From: Sphingomonas desiccabilis
GTDB lineage: Bacteria > Pseudomonadota > Alphaproteobacteria > Sphingomonadales > Sphingomonadaceae
DNA: 64,000 bases
NCBI RefSeq assembly: GCF_004135605.1
Contig: NZ_SDPT01000002.1
Coordinates: forward strand, 868,001-932,000
Direction: 5' to 3'
The translations under genes and the position numbers were made by a program. The notes under the pieces are model-generated. The model had not been told where the DNA came from and did not search any database. It saw only the letters and a list, made by a program, of their open reading frames with translations. Positions within the stretch are counted from its first letter, which is position 1. Each line of letters begins with the position of its first letter. This document shows, piece by piece, positions 17,484-27,017 of this stretch.

Positions 17484-17663
17484 TCAGGAATCATCGCGCG
17501 TGGTTTCCTTGTCGCCAGCCTTGTCGGGCGCCTTCTTGGTCGCGGTCTTGCGTGCACCCGTACCGGTTCCGCCGCCACGACCGGTGCCGGTGCTGCCACG
17601 CGCACCGTCGCCGCCCTTGGTGGTGATCGCCCCGGGATTGCCGCCTGCACCTTTCTGAGCCAC
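17484..17663 (-). CDS. Small Gly/Lys-rich disordered protein
   Basis: 59 residues, low complexity: a Gly/Thr-rich first part (GGDGARGSTGTGRGGGTGTG) and a basic Lys/Ala middle (ARKTATKKAPDKAGDKE). GTG at 17663 is chosen because ACGGAGG precedes it at a good distance. There is no signal peptide. The composition resembles small nucleic-acid-associated or stress proteins, but no family was recognised. Confidence 0.6.
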   Translation of the reverse strand: MAQKGAGGNPGAITTKGGDGARGSTGTGRGGGTGTGARKTATKKAPDKAGDKETTRDDS

Positions 17664-17886
17664 GTCGAACCTCCGTCTTGCCACAGAGCCAACCCGCCGG
17701 CCCGCCCCCGGTTCCAACCGGCGCCGCGTCCTGAGGGCTCGACCGTGAAACCCAAACGCAAACGGCCGCTAACGCCCGGATCAATTCGTTCTCGACCGAT
17801 CTATCGATGCCTGATTGCGGACAGTCTTGGGACCTGTAGGATCGAGAACATCGAGGCACGGACACGCACGCCACGGAGAAGCCAAA

Positions 17887-18264
17887 GTGAAAGGGTGTCT
17901 GCGCATGGTCCTCCCAATCATCGTCTTGATCGCGCTGGCAATATATTGTGCTTTCCCGCATCCCACTCATAATCAAGCGCAATTGGAGGCAATCGCAGCC
18001 GATGCCGAGCATCTGATGGCGACTCATCCGCTCGGGCCGTCAGACCAGTCCGCTGACATCCCGAAAGGAAAGTGGCCACCTTCTATCGCCAAGTTGGAGC
18101 CGTATTCTGTGACGGTCCACCACGGCATGGTGGATATTACGACAAAGCCGTTTTTTGATGGCGGCTGGGGGTATAGCTTTGCTCCATACAAGCAGGATGC
18201 GACAACGCTCGTCGAATGCTGGTCAGAACTGGAGCACGGCGTATATTGGCATGTCCCCTGCTGA
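17887..18264 (+). CDS. Small membrane-anchored protein, unknown function
   Basis: 125 residues. An N-terminal membrane segment (MVLPIIVLIALAIYCAF, about 7-23) is followed by a periplasmic domain with KWPPSIAKLEPYSVTVHHGMVDITTKPFFDGGWGYSF. The GTG at 17887 has GGAGA 7 bases upstream; an ATG at 17905 is an alternative. Base composition is less G+C-rich than the surroundings. No family recognised. Confidence 0.62.
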   Translation: MKGCLRMVLPIIVLIALAIYCAFPHPTHNQAQLEAIAADAEHLMATHPLGPSDQSADIPKGKWPPSIAKLEPYSVTVHHGMVDITTKPFFDGGWGYSFAPYKQDATTLVECWSELEHGVYWHVPC

Positions 18265-18492
18265 CCGGAGCTCCACAACCTGGGCAATAGGGTAAGCTTG
18301 AGGTTCGCCGACGGCCCCGCTGTCGTGTCTCCGCTCAAATCCGACGGGCAGCTAACCACCAAATCAGGTCGTTCTGCGGTGGCTCGGGGTAAACGGCAGC
18401 AATCGCCTAGTTTCGGGCGTTCGGTAACTCGTCAGCATTGCCCGATTGCTTCCCGTGCGACACACTGGTGGTCGAAGCCTCTGGAGCGAAGA

Positions 18493-18870
18493 ATGCCCCC
18501 TATGATGGTAATGCTGGTGAGTTTGGCAGGGGGCGCTTTACAGGTTCAGCCGAGCCCTCCGTCACAAGGAGTGGCGATCTCGCCGCCGAAGCCCGCGATG
18601 CGGCAGGGCGGCTCGATTGGAAAGTCTGCCTATCCGGCCGAGGCGCTGAAACGGCGTCAGGATGGGACGACCACCCTCACTGTTCATGTGAGTTCGAAGG
18701 GCAAGGTGACCACGTGTTCGATCACGGAAACGAGTGGGTCCACTAGCCTTGATGACGCAAGTTGCGCATTCGTTCGCAGCGTGCGGTTTGATCCGGCTCG
18801 CGACGAGAATGGCCGAGCCGTGGAAGGAGACGCTCGGTTTCCCATGACATGGCGGTTGCCGAAGGATTGA
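18493..18870 (+). CDS. TonB C-terminal-domain protein
   Basis: 125 residues. A short hydrophobic N terminus (MMVMLVSLAGGALQVQ) and a Pro-rich linker precede a TonB-type C-terminal domain: AYPAEALKRRQDGTTTLTVHVSSKGKVTTCSITETSGSTSLDDASCAFVRSVRFDPARD. Energy-transducing TonB proteins have a longer proline region and a clear anchor; this one is minimal, so it may instead be a periplasmic protein using the fold. GGAG lies 6 bases before the ATG. Confidence 0.75.
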   Translation: MPPMMVMLVSLAGGALQVQPSPPSQGVAISPPKPAMRQGGSIGKSAYPAEALKRRQDGTTTLTVHVSSKGKVTTCSITETSGSTSLDDASCAFVRSVRFDPARDENGRAVEGDARFPMTWRLPKD

Positions 18871-19095
18871 ACCTTCGACGCCCGCTTCGCTGCAGCGCGA
18901 ATGTCGGCGTACCACTTCAGCCGCCAGGCAGTCGTCCGCCACTCGCTTTCCACCACGTCTGCCATGTCTCGTCGATCCGCCGCTTGACGGCTGCATACAG
19001 AACCAGGGCTGCGCCCAAGTTCTCGAACCAGCTTCACAGCTATCGGTCCCCTCGTTACTGAGGCCGCCGACTATCGGGCCAGTACATCAGGGGGA

Positions 19096-20049
19096 ATGAC
19101 TTTGCGCACCGTGTGGATCAAGGTTCTTGCGTCGGTTTCCGTGTCGATGCTCGCCTGGGGCGCCGTCCCCGCGGATGCGCAGTTCGGCATGCTCGGCGAT
19201 CTCGCCAAGCGTGCGGGCGTCTCGATGCCCAGCCTGCGCAAGGAACCGATCACCACCAGCCTTCCCGACGCGCGCTGGGGCGATCCCAGCCAGGACGGCT
19301 TCGTGCCGCGGGAAGCCAAGCGCAACCTCGCCGAACTGCAGCGCACGCCCAACGGCGGCTTCGTCCTGCAGCCGGGCTATTACAGCTTCCACGACCAGAG
19401 CTACTGCCTGCACGCCGGCACCCACGGGCCGGGCAACGGCGACGGCTATCTCTACGCCCCGCCGCTCGGCGCGGCCAAGGACGCGGTGATCACCATCGTC
19501 CGCAACTCGGTCCAGCACCCGGAGATCGACCAGCACACCATCCAGGCGCTGCTGTGGGCGATCCTCTCGCGCGCGAAGCTGGAGGACATGTCCAACGAGC
19601 ATCGCGCCGCCGCCGCCCAGCTGCTGACCCCGCGCCAGCTCGCCGGACTCAACCGCGGCGTGCTCGACATGCTCTCGTCCGGCCCGATCGCGGACAACCT
19701 GCCGTCTGAGGTGCGCGCCGTGCTCCGCGCGGAAGCGGACCTGCGCCAGATGCTGACCACCCCCGGCACCAGCTACGGCGAGCTGGAGCGCGTGGCGGTG
19801 CTCGCCGGCATGGCTCCCGTGGGGGCCGGCAGCCGCGACGTGCCGAACGGCCGCTGGAGCCACCATCCGGACGGCTATTGGGTCCGCTACCTGCCCAGCA
19901 GCTACACCAACACGGTGGTAGAGATCTGGGTCCCCGCCAATGCGCCCGGTGTCGGCAAGGAGTTCGATCCCGCCACCCACATCGCCGTCCCGGGCAACAC
20001 CGCCCGCCAGCGCCTGATCCAGTCCGGCCGCGCCTACCGCGCGAGCTGA
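19096..20049 (+). CDS. Secreted protein of unknown function
   Basis: 317 residues with a signal peptide (about 1-28, ending PADAQ). The mature part shows GGFVLQPGYYSFHDQSYCLHAGTHGPGNGDGYLYAPPLG, then a helical region (DQHTIQALLWAILSRAKLEDMSNEHRAAAAQLL), and ends VVEIWVPANAPGVGKEFDPATHIAVPGNTARQRL. No catalytic motif recognised. GGGGGA precedes the ATG. Base composition is normal for the genome, so it is probably a lineage-conserved envelope protein. Confidence 0.75.
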   Translation: MTLRTVWIKVLASVSVSMLAWGAVPADAQFGMLGDLAKRAGVSMPSLRKEPITTSLPDARWGDPSQDGFVPREAKRNLAELQRTPNGGFVLQPGYYSFHDQSYCLHAGTHGPGNGDGYLYAPPLGAAKDAVITIVRNSVQHPEIDQHTIQALLWAILSRAKLEDMSNEHRAAAAQLLTPRQLAGLNRGVLDMLSSGPIADNLPSEVRAVLRAEADLRQMLTTPGTSYGELERVAVLAGMAPVGAGSRDVPNGRWSHHPDGYWVRYLPSSYTNTVVEIWVPANAPGVGKEFDPATHIAVPGNTARQRLIQSGRAYRAS

Positions 20050-20174
20050 CTGGGCGCTGCCGCCTTAGATCGTCAACGGCGGATGAGGCGGCCGCCCCGG
20101 CCTTTCGCACCTGCGCCCCGACCGATAGGGCGGGGGGCAATAGCTGCGGCGCATTCAGGTAAAGGCGAGCCACG

Positions 20175-20546
20175 ATGACGATCGTTCTGTACGGGATCCC
20201 CAACTGCGACACCGTCAAGAAGGCACGGCTGTGGTTGGCCGAACGCGGCATCGATCACGAATTCCACGACTACAAGAAGCAGGGCGCGGACCCCGAACGG
20301 ATCGCCGGCTGGATCGCGCAGGCCGGACTGGCGCGGGTCCTGAACAAGGCGGGCACGACGTACAAGCGGCTGCCCGATGCGGTCAAAGTCGAGATGGAAG
20401 GGGACAAGGCGACGGAAGTGATGGCTGCCCAGCCGTCCACCATCAAGCGGCCGATCGTCGAATACCCTGGAGGGCTGCTGGTAGGGTTCAAGCCGGAGGA
20501 GTGGGAGGCGGCTTTCGCGTCCCAGTCTTCTGCTTCTCCCTGCTGA
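20175..20546 (+). CDS. ArsC/Spx-family thiol reductase-like protein
   Basis: 123 residues with a thioredoxin-like fold. The start MTIVLYGIPNCDTVKKARLWL carries the single conserved Cys (about residue 11), as in YffB-type proteins of the arsenate-reductase/Spx family. KRPIVEYPGGLLVGFKPEEW is the usual C-terminal motif. No ars genes lie nearby, so arsenate reduction should not be assumed; glutathione-dependent thiol reduction is more likely. Confidence 0.85.
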   Translation: MTIVLYGIPNCDTVKKARLWLAERGIDHEFHDYKKQGADPERIAGWIAQAGLARVLNKAGTTYKRLPDAVKVEMEGDKATEVMAAQPSTIKRPIVEYPGGLLVGFKPEEWEAAFASQSSASPC

Positions 20547-20773
20547 TCGACTCTTCCGCACGGCTGGCAGAGCTTTCGATCTCCAAGAGCTTCCTCGGTA
20601 CCAAGTACTTACTTGAAAGCCTAGGTATTTTCTCGCGACCCGATCCGTGTTTTTCATCGCGAACATCACTGGTGAGGATGCGGAACATAGATAAGCTCGG
20701 TCGGTCGGAACTGTCCCGAGTCGTATTTATCCCTTGGGCATAGTTTTTCCGACTAGGCACATAGGGGGTTGTC

Positions 20774-21193
20774 ATGAGGAAGCCCTACATCGCTGGTGCA
20801 ATCGCGTTGCTTGCTGTCGCCTCTCCACTATACGCGCAAAGCGCCGTGCAGGTTGTCGTCAGCCAGTTCGAGCATTGCGTTAGTCAACATCGGAACCTGA
20901 CGTTGCGACAAGGCTTTGTCGGTCATGTGAACGAGGGAAGTTTCGTTCGGCATCGGCTGCGGACCGACTTCAACGGCCGACTGGAACTGCACGGCTTCTG
21001 CGATGCTGATTGCAGTGACATGGACCTGGAGGTCGTCGACCAGAACGGCTATCTGGTTGTAGCCGACACGACCGACGACGATGTTCCCATCGTCGCCTTC
21101 TATCCAGATCCGGGCGTCGAATACACCGTCAACGCCAAGATGTTCTCGTGCTCGTCGAATCGTTGCTACTATTCGGTCGCCACGTTCACATGA
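20774..21193 (+). CDS. Small secreted protein with PPC-like domain
   Basis: 139 residues. A signal peptide (1-22, ending LYAQ) is followed by a beta-rich domain with DMDLEVVDQNGYLVVADTTDDDVPIVAFYPDPGVEYTVNAKMFSC, the layout of pre-peptidase C-terminal type domains. Six cysteines could form disulfides in the periplasm. The region, with about 230 bases upstream, is less G+C-rich than average, suggesting a recent arrival. GGGGG precedes the ATG. Confidence 0.68.
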   Translation: MRKPYIAGAIALLAVASPLYAQSAVQVVVSQFEHCVSQHRNLTLRQGFVGHVNEGSFVRHRLRTDFNGRLELHGFCDADCSDMDLEVVDQNGYLVVADTTDDDVPIVAFYPDPGVEYTVNAKMFSCSSNRCYYSVATFT

Positions 21194-21194
21194 A

Positions 21195-21216
21195 GAAGGC
21201 GGGTATGCCCTCCTTC
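21195..21216 (+). terminator. Hairpin just after the PPC-like gene
   Basis: GAAGG-C-GGG and CCC-T-CCTTC pair around TATG with one mismatch, two bases after the stop codon. It lacks a T-run, so it is a weak terminator or stabiliser. Confidence 0.4.
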
Positions 21217-21429
21217 ACGCCTGCGCCCAACCAGGGAGCTTGATGCACGCGAGCCTCGCCCCGGCAATGCCATGCACGTGCCGGCGCTTGTGATCGCTCG
21301 CGGCGGGGTCCAGGACGCTGCTGGCCGGGTCTGGGCATGATGCCTGTGCCCGGCCGTGGATCCGATCGGTCCAGGGGGTCATTCGGAGGGTGACTGGCGC
21401 GCGGGCGCCGCAGCCTCTATTCCGCGCCC

Positions 21430-22296
21430 ATGTCCACCACCTCTTCCATCGAGGGCGGCGCACGTCGTGCCGATCCCGCGTCTCCTCCCGCCAAGCGGCT
21501 GACCGTGCCGGCGCTCCGCGCCCGCAAGGGTGCCGATGCCGAGCCGCTGGTGATGATCACCGCCTATACCGCGCGCATGGCGCAGCTGCTCGATCCGCAT
21601 TGCGACGTGCTGCTCGTCGGCGACAGCCTGGCGCAGGTGATCTACGGCCTTCCCTCGACGGTGCCCGTCACGCTGGAGATGATGGCTGCGCATGGCGCGG
21701 CGGTGGTGCGCGGCAGCGATCACGCGCTGGTCGCGATCGACATGCCCTTCGGCAGCTATGAGGCGAGCCCCGCCCAGGCCTTCGAAAGCGCCGCGCGGCT
21801 GCTCAAGGAAACCGGCGCCGCTGCGGTGAAGCTGGAGGGCGGGGAGGCGATGGCGCCGACCGTGCGCTTCCTCACCGAGCGCGGCATCCCCGTGATCGGC
21901 CACGTCGGCCTCACGCCCCAGGCGGTGAACCTGCTGGGCGGCTATGGCGCGCGCGGCCGCAGCGAGGTGGAGGCCGCCAAGATCGTCGCCGACGGCGTCG
22001 CCATTGCAGAGGCCGGCGCCTTCATGGTCGTGATCGAGGGCGTCCTGGAGCCGATCGCGATCGAGGTGACCGACCGCGTCGCCTGCCCAACCATCGGCAT
22101 AGGCGCGTCGGCCCGGTGCGACGGGCAGGTGCTGGTGGGAGAGGACATGCTCGGCCTGTTCGATCGCACCGCGCGGTTCGTGAAGCGCTACGAGGATCTC
22201 GCCGGCCGTATTTCGGCCGCGGTTGAAGCCTATGCGGGGGAAGTGCGGTCGCGTGCGTTTCCCGCCGCGGAACACCTCTATCAACCCAGGGTCTGA
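21430..22296 (+). CDS. panB: Ketopantoate hydroxymethyltransferase
   Basis: First committed step of pantothenate synthesis: adds a hydroxymethyl group from methylenetetrahydrofolate to alpha-ketoisovalerate; cytosolic, 288 residues. Motifs include [33 protein letters not shown] (metal-binding Asp), [27 protein letters not shown] and [17 protein letters not shown]. It has a short N-terminal extension before the conserved [13 protein letters not shown]. No panC or panD is adjacent. Confidence 0.95.
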   Translation: MSTTSSIEGGARRADPASPPAKRLTVPALRARKGADAEPLVMITAYTARMAQLLDPHCDVLLVGDSLAQVIYGLPSTVPVTLEMMAAHGAAVVRGSDHALVAIDMPFGSYEASPAQAFESAARLLKETGAAAVKLEGGEAMAPTVRFLTERGIPVIGHVGLTPQAVNLLGGYGARGRSEVEAAKIVADGVAIAEAGAFMVVIEGVLEPIAIEVTDRVACPTIGIGASARCDGQVLVGEDMLGLFDRTARFVKRYEDLAGRISAAVEAYAGEVRSRAFPAAEHLYQPRV

Positions 22297-22364
22297 ACGG
22301 CTTTCGTTTCCCCTCGCGCGCCGCTAGATAGCGCGCTTCGTTCGCCGCACGCATGGAGTAGGAC

Positions 22365-23087
22365 TTGGCGCTCACCCCCCAGAACAACCAGGCCTTCCTG
22401 CGCGAAGTCGACGAGGAGCTGCGGCGCGACCAGGTGGCGAGCTTCGGCCGCCGCTACGGCCTGTGGGTCGCGGTGGCGATCGTCGCAGTGCTGGCGGCAT
22501 TCGGCGGCTGGATCTGGTGGCAGCACCACCAGAAGGAGAAGGCGGCCGAACAGGGCGTGCTGCTGCAGCAGGCGATGGACGACCTGGGCGCAAGCAAGGT
22601 CAATGCCGCCACCGGGGCGCTCGCCAAGCTCGAGAACTCCGGCAGCGACGGCTACCGCGCCTCGGCCAAGTTCGTGCAGGCCGACATCCTGCTCAACAAG
22701 CAGGATCTGAAGGGCGCCGCCGCCAAGTTCGCCGAGGTCGCGAACGACAGCTCGCTTCCGGGCGAGTTCCGCGATCTCGCGCTCCTGCGCCAGACCGCGG
22801 CCGAATATGACACGTTGAAGCCCCAGGCCGTCGTCGATCGGCTGCGCGGCCTCGCCAGCAAGCAGAGCCCCTGGTTCGGCAGCGCCGGCGAAATGGTCGC
22901 GATCGCCTATGTCCGCCTGGGTCGCCGCGACCTGGCCGGCAAGATGTTCGGGGAAATGGCCCAGACCGAAAGCGTGCCGGAATCGATCCGGCAACGTGCG
23001 GTTCAGATGGCGAGTGCTCTTGGCGTAGACGCGCCCGCCCCCAAGGCGCCGACGACCCCCACCTCAGAGGAAAAGAACGCAGGATGA
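22365..23087 (+). CDS. YfgM-like membrane protein with TPR region
   Basis: 240 residues. A single membrane span near residues 28-46 (YGLWVAVAIVAVLAAFGGWIWW) is followed by a periplasmic tetratricopeptide-type domain, as in YfgM, an ancillary partner of the SecYEG translocon and periplasmic chaperones. TTG at 22365 is the likely start: an in-frame ATG twelve bases earlier runs straight into TAG, and GGAGTAGGA serves as ribosome binding site. It overlaps bamB by ATGA, so the two are co-translated. Confidence 0.87.
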   Translation: MALTPQNNQAFLREVDEELRRDQVASFGRRYGLWVAVAIVAVLAAFGGWIWWQHHQKEKAAEQGVLLQQAMDDLGASKVNAATGALAKLENSGSDGYRASAKFVQADILLNKQDLKGAAAKFAEVANDSSLPGEFRDLALLRQTAAEYDTLKPQAVVDRLRGLASKQSPWFGSAGEMVAIAYVRLGRRDLAGKMFGEMAQTESVPESIRQRAVQMASALGVDAPAPKAPTTPTSEEKNAG

Positions 23088-24418
23088 GGACCAGCGCGAA
23101 GCTGATGACGGCCGTGGCAGCGCTTTCGCTGCTCGGCGGCTGCGGCATCTTCAAGGGCGATGGCAAGCGCAAGACGCCGATCCTCGGCGAGCGCGTGCCG
23201 ATCTTGTCCGCGGAGAACGACGTGACGGTCGATCCGTCGCTCGCCGCCGTGCAGGTGCTGCTGCCGCCGCCGGTCGCCAACGTCGACTGGACCCAGCCGG
23301 GCGGCAACGAGTCGAAGGCGATGGGCCATCTCGCGCTCGGCGCCTCGCCCAGCCGCGTGTGGAGCGCCCGCATTCCCGGCGGCACCACCCGCGTCCGCCT
23401 GGCCGCGGCCCCGGTGGTCGCCGGCGGCCGTCTCTACGTCATGGACGTGGACGGCGTGGTTCATTCCTTCGACGCGACCACCGGCGCCGCCGGCTGGACG
23501 GCCACCACCGTCAAGGATGCCGACAAGGGCAACCAGGCGGCGCGCTTCGGCGGCGGCGTGAGCGTCGGGGAAGGGCGCCTGTTCGCCACCAACGGCCTCG
23601 GCGACGTGGTCGCGCTCAACGTGGCGGACGGTGCCGAAGTGTGGCGCGCCAAGCCGGGCGGCCCGCTGCGCGGTGCCCCCACGGTCGCCAACGACCAGGT
23701 CTATGTCGTCAGCCAGGACAACCAGCTGTTCGCGCTGGCGCAGGCCGATGGCACCGTCGTCTGGACCCAGGCCGGCTCGGTCGAGAGCCAGGGCGTGTTC
23801 GGCGTCGCAGCCCCCGCCTCGGCACAGGGCACGGTGGTCGCCGGCTTCTCCTCGGGCGAGCTCAACGCCTACCGCTACGAGAACGGCCGCTCGCTCTGGA
23901 CGGACAGCCTGTCGCGCACCAGCGCCACCACCTCGGTCTCCTCGCTCGCGGACATCGATGCGGAGCCGGTGATCGACGCCGGCCGCGCCTATGCGGTCGG
24001 CCAGGGCGGTCGCATGGTCGCGCTCGAGGTCACCAGCGGCCAGCGCCTGTGGGAGCAGAACCTCGCCGGCATCTCGACCCCTGCGGTCGCCGGGGAATGG
24101 CTGTTCGTCGTCACCGACGATGCGCGCCTGCTCTGCGTCGCGCGCGGCAGCGGCAAGGTCCGCTGGATGCACCAGCTGCCCCGCTACAAGAACGAGAAGA
24201 AGAAGAAGGGCCCGATCCTGTGGGTCGGCCCGGTGCTCGCCGGCAACCGCCTGGTGCTCGCCAACTCCGAAGGCCAGCTGGTCTACGCCTCGCCCGAGGA
24301 CGGCAATGTCAGCGCCACCCTCGAGGCTTCCAACGGCCCGATCGGCCTCTCGCCGGTGGTCGCCAACTCGACCCTCTACCTGCTCGATGATTCGGGCACG
24401 ATCAGCGCCTGGCGCTGA
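23084..24418 (+). CDS. bamB: Outer membrane protein assembly factor BamB
   Basis: Lipoprotein of the BAM complex that assists folding of outer-membrane beta-barrels. 444 residues: signal peptide with lipobox LLGGC (Cys about 20), then an eight-bladed PQQ-like propeller with repeats such as GGRLYVMDVDGVVHSFDATTG, EGRLFATNGLGDVVALN and ANSTLYLLDDSGTISAWR. It starts inside the yfgM-like stop codon (ATGA) and is followed 18 bases later by der; yfgM-bamB-der is a common gene order. Confidence 0.95.
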   Translation: MRTSAKLMTAVAALSLLGGCGIFKGDGKRKTPILGERVPILSAENDVTVDPSLAAVQVLLPPPVANVDWTQPGGNESKAMGHLALGASPSRVWSARIPGGTTRVRLAAAPVVAGGRLYVMDVDGVVHSFDATTGAAGWTATTVKDADKGNQAARFGGGVSVGEGRLFATNGLGDVVALNVADGAEVWRAKPGGPLRGAPTVANDQVYVVSQDNQLFALAQADGTVVWTQAGSVESQGVFGVAAPASAQGTVVAGFSSGELNAYRYENGRSLWTDSLSRTSATTSVSSLADIDAEPVIDAGRAYAVGQGGRMVALEVTSGQRLWEQNLAGISTPAVAGEWLFVVTDDARLLCVARGSGKVRWMHQLPRYKNEKKKKGPILWVGPVLAGNRLVLANSEGQLVYASPEDGNVSATLEASNGPIGLSPVVANSTLYLLDDSGTISAWR

Positions 24419-24436
24419 TCGCTGCTGAAAACGGAT

Positions 24437-25792
24437 ATGCCGCTTCCTACCGTCGCCATTATCGGACGCCCCAATGTGGGCAAGTCGACGCTGTTCAACC
24501 GGCTCGTCGGCAAGCGGCTCGCGCTTGTCGACGACCAGCCGGGCGTCACGCGCGACCGGCGGGAGGGGGATGCCAACCTCCTCGGCCTGGAGTTCCGGAT
24601 CATCGACACCGCCGGGTTCGAGGATGAGGACCCGCAAAGCCTGCCCGGCCGCATGCGCCAGCAGACCGAGGCGGCCGTCATGGACGCCGACGTCGCGCTG
24701 TTCATGATCGACGCCCGCGCCGGCGTGACCCCGCTGGACGAGGAAATCGCCCGCTGGCTGCGTGCCGCCGACCGCCCGGTCGTGGTGCTCGCCAACAAGG
24801 CGGAGGGCCGGGCGGGCGAGACCGGCGTGATCGAGGCGATGGCGTTCGGCTTCGGCGATCCCGTGCCGCTGTCTGCCGAGCATGGCGAGGGCGTGGTCGA
24901 CCTGTTCGACGCGCTGCGCCCGTTCGTCGACCGGGAGGACGAGGACGAGCCGGAGGAGGATCCCGAATCCCCCGACGCGCCGCTCAAGCTCGCGATCGTC
25001 GGCCGCCCGAACGCGGGCAAGTCGACGCTCATCAACCGCATGCTCGGCCAGGACCGGCTCATCACCGGGCCGGAGGCGGGCATCACCCGCGACTCGATCG
25101 CGATCGAATGGGAATGGGAGGGCCGCCCGGTCCGCCTGATCGACACCGCCGGCATGCGCAAGCGCGCGCGCGTGCAGGAGAAGCTGGAAAAGCTCTCGGT
25201 CGCCGACGCGCTGCGTGCGGTCGACTTCGCCGAGGTCGTCGTGCTGCTGCTCGACGCCACCCGCGGGCTGGAGGTGCAGGACATCAAGATCGCCGATCGC
25301 GTCCTCCAGGAAGGCCGCGCGCTGGTGATCGCCCTCAACAAATGGGACGTGGCGGAGAACGCCTCCAGCCTGTTCAACGGCGTCAAGGGCGCGCTGGAAG
25401 AGGGGCTGGCGCAGGCCAAGGGCGTGCCGCTGCTTACCGTCTCCGCGTTCAGCGGCAAGGGCATCGACACGCTGCTCAAGGTCGCGTTCGAGACGCGCGA
25501 GGCCTGGAGCCGCCGCGTGTCGACCGGCCAGCTCAACCGCTGGTTCGACCGCGCGATCGAGGCCAATCCGCCGCCCGCACCGGGCGGCAAGCGCATCAAG
25601 ATGCGCTACATCACGCAGAACAACACGCGTCCGCCCAGCTTCGTGCTGTTCGGCACGCGCGTCGACATGCTGCCGGAAAGCTACAAGCGCTACCTCATCA
25701 ACGGCATCCGCCGCGAGTTCGATTTCGGTGCGGTGCCGGTGCGCCTGAACCTGCGCGCGCCCAAGAACCCGTTCGACAACAAGGACGGATGA
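24437..25792 (+). CDS. der: Ribosome-assembly GTPase Der (EngA)
   Basis: Double-GTPase needed for 50S subunit maturation; 451 residues, cytosolic. The first G1 loop GRPNVGKST is at 10-18 with DTAGFED, and the second, GRPNAGKST, is at about 189-197 with DTAGMRKRARV and NKWD. The C-terminal KH-like domain ends KNPFDNKD, as in the family. The stop overlaps the start of the tusA-like gene by 4 bases. Confidence 0.97.
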   Translation: MPLPTVAIIGRPNVGKSTLFNRLVGKRLALVDDQPGVTRDRREGDANLLGLEFRIIDTAGFEDEDPQSLPGRMRQQTEAAVMDADVALFMIDARAGVTPLDEEIARWLRAADRPVVVLANKAEGRAGETGVIEAMAFGFGDPVPLSAEHGEGVVDLFDALRPFVDREDEDEPEEDPESPDAPLKLAIVGRPNAGKSTLINRMLGQDRLITGPEAGITRDSIAIEWEWEGRPVRLIDTAGMRKRARVQEKLEKLSVADALRAVDFAEVVVLLLDATRGLEVQDIKIADRVLQEGRALVIALNKWDVAENASSLFNGVKGALEEGLAQAKGVPLLTVSAFSGKGIDTLLKVAFETREAWSRRVSTGQLNRWFDRAIEANPPPAPGGKRIKMRYITQNNTRPPSFVLFGTRVDMLPESYKRYLINGIRREFDFGAVPVRLNLRAPKNPFDNKDG

Positions 25793-25992
25793 TCGACGCC
25801 CGCGGCCTGCGCTGCCCCTGGCCGGCCCTGCGCCTGGCCAGGGCGCTCCGCCTGGGGGAGCAGCCGGAGCCGTTCGAGGTTCTCGCCGACGATCCCAATG
25901 CCGAACGCGAGATGCGTGCCGTGGCCGAGGCCGCCGGCCGCCGCCTGATCCGCCTCGCCGACGCCCGCTTCGAAGTCCGTCCCGCCGCCTGA
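25789..25992 (+). CDS. TusA/SirA-like sulfurtransferase
   Basis: 67 residues. The family motif is CPWP in [18 protein letters not shown], with Cys about 9 the likely sulfur carrier. TusA-type proteins relay persulfide sulfur for tRNA thiolation or cofactor synthesis; this short copy (usual length about 75-80) may have a different role. ATG overlaps the der stop (ATGA). Confidence 0.8.
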   Translation: MIDARGLRCPWPALRLARALRLGEQPEPFEVLADDPNAEREMRAVAEAAGRRLIRLADARFEVRPAA

Positions 25993-26137
25993 GCCGCGGC
26001 GGATTGCCACCGGCGACCCGCCGGCGTACCACCCCCCCGTTCTCGGGAGTTTTCGAAATGATCCAGCGTTACCGCTAAGGCGGCAAAACCTGCGCCAGCG
26101 GAGCGATCCGCCGACCGGACTCTGTTTCGAGAACATC

Positions 26138-26917
26138 ATGCAACGACTGAAGAACAAGACGTGCGTCGTCACCGGCGCCGCGCGTGGCATCGGCCGCGCC
26201 ATCGCCGCCCGCTTCCACGACGAAGGGGCAATCGTCATCCTGACCGACATCGACGCCGTCTCGGGAGCGGCTGCGGCCGCCGAGATCGGCTGCCGGTTCG
26301 AACCCCTCGACGTGCGCGAGGAAGGCGACTGGGCGCGGCTGGCCGGCATCGTCCCGGTGGCCGATGTGGTGGTCAACAATGCCGGCATCACCGGGTTCGA
26401 GGGGGGCATGGTGCCCCACGACCCAGAACACGCCAGCCTCGCGGACTGGCGCGCCGTACACCGCGTCAACCTGGACGGCACCTTTCTCGGCTGTCGCTAC
26501 GCGATCGGCGCGATGAGGGGGACGGGGACGGGTTCGATCCTCAACATCTCCTCGCGCTCGGGGCTGGTCGGCATTCCGGGTGCGGCGGCCTATGCCGCGT
26601 CCAAGGCCGCGATCCGCAACCACAGCAAGACGGTCGCGCTCTATTGCGCGCAGCAGGGCTGGCAGATCCGCTGCAACTCGATCCACCCGGCCGCCATTCT
26701 CACCCCCATGTGGGAGCCGATGCTGGGAAGCGGCCCGGGTCGGGAGGCGAGGATGCAGGCGTTGGTGGCCGACACCCCGCTCAGGCGCTTCGGCATGCCC
26801 GAGGAAGTCGCGGCACTCGCGGTGACGCTCGCCTCGGACGAGGCGACCTACGTCACCGGCACCGAGATCCACGTCGACGGCGGCCTGCTGGCGGGCTCGG
26901 CGGCTTCCCCCGGCTGA
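26138..26917 (+). CDS. SDR family oxidoreductase
   Basis: 259 residues, classical [11 protein letters not shown] near 12-19 binds the cofactor; NNAG, the active Ser in SSRSG and the catalytic YAASK follow, and the C terminus has [14 protein letters not shown]. An acidic residue after the second strand (LTDID) suggests NAD preference. The substrate is unknown. A bidirectional terminator lies between it and bfr. Confidence 0.9.
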   Translation: MQRLKNKTCVVTGAARGIGRAIAARFHDEGAIVILTDIDAVSGAAAAAEIGCRFEPLDVREEGDWARLAGIVPVADVVVNNAGITGFEGGMVPHDPEHASLADWRAVHRVNLDGTFLGCRYAIGAMRGTGTGSILNISSRSGLVGIPGAAAYAASKAAIRNHSKTVALYCAQQGWQIRCNSIHPAAILTPMWEPMLGSGPGREARMQALVADTPLRRFGMPEEVAALAVTLASDEATYVTGTEIHVDGGLLAGSAASPG

Positions 26918-26960
26918 CGCAAGAACCCGGGCCAGGCCCCGCTTGGCCCCGGCCGCGCAC

Positions 26961-26998
26961 AAAAAAAGGGGCCGGCGTCGCCGCCGGCCCCATCTTTT
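26961..26998. terminator. Bidirectional Rho-independent terminator
   Basis: Arms GGGGCCGGC (26968-26976) and GCCGGCCCC (26983-26991), with an A-run before and ATCTTTT after, so it can serve both the SDR gene (+) and bfr (-). Confidence 0.85.
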
Positions 26999-27017
26999 CG
27001 GAAACGGGTAGGGAGGC

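Noticed and set aside
23003..26032. A 1009-codon frame on the - strand opposite bamB and der
   Set aside because: An antisense shadow; both genes on the + strand are clear.
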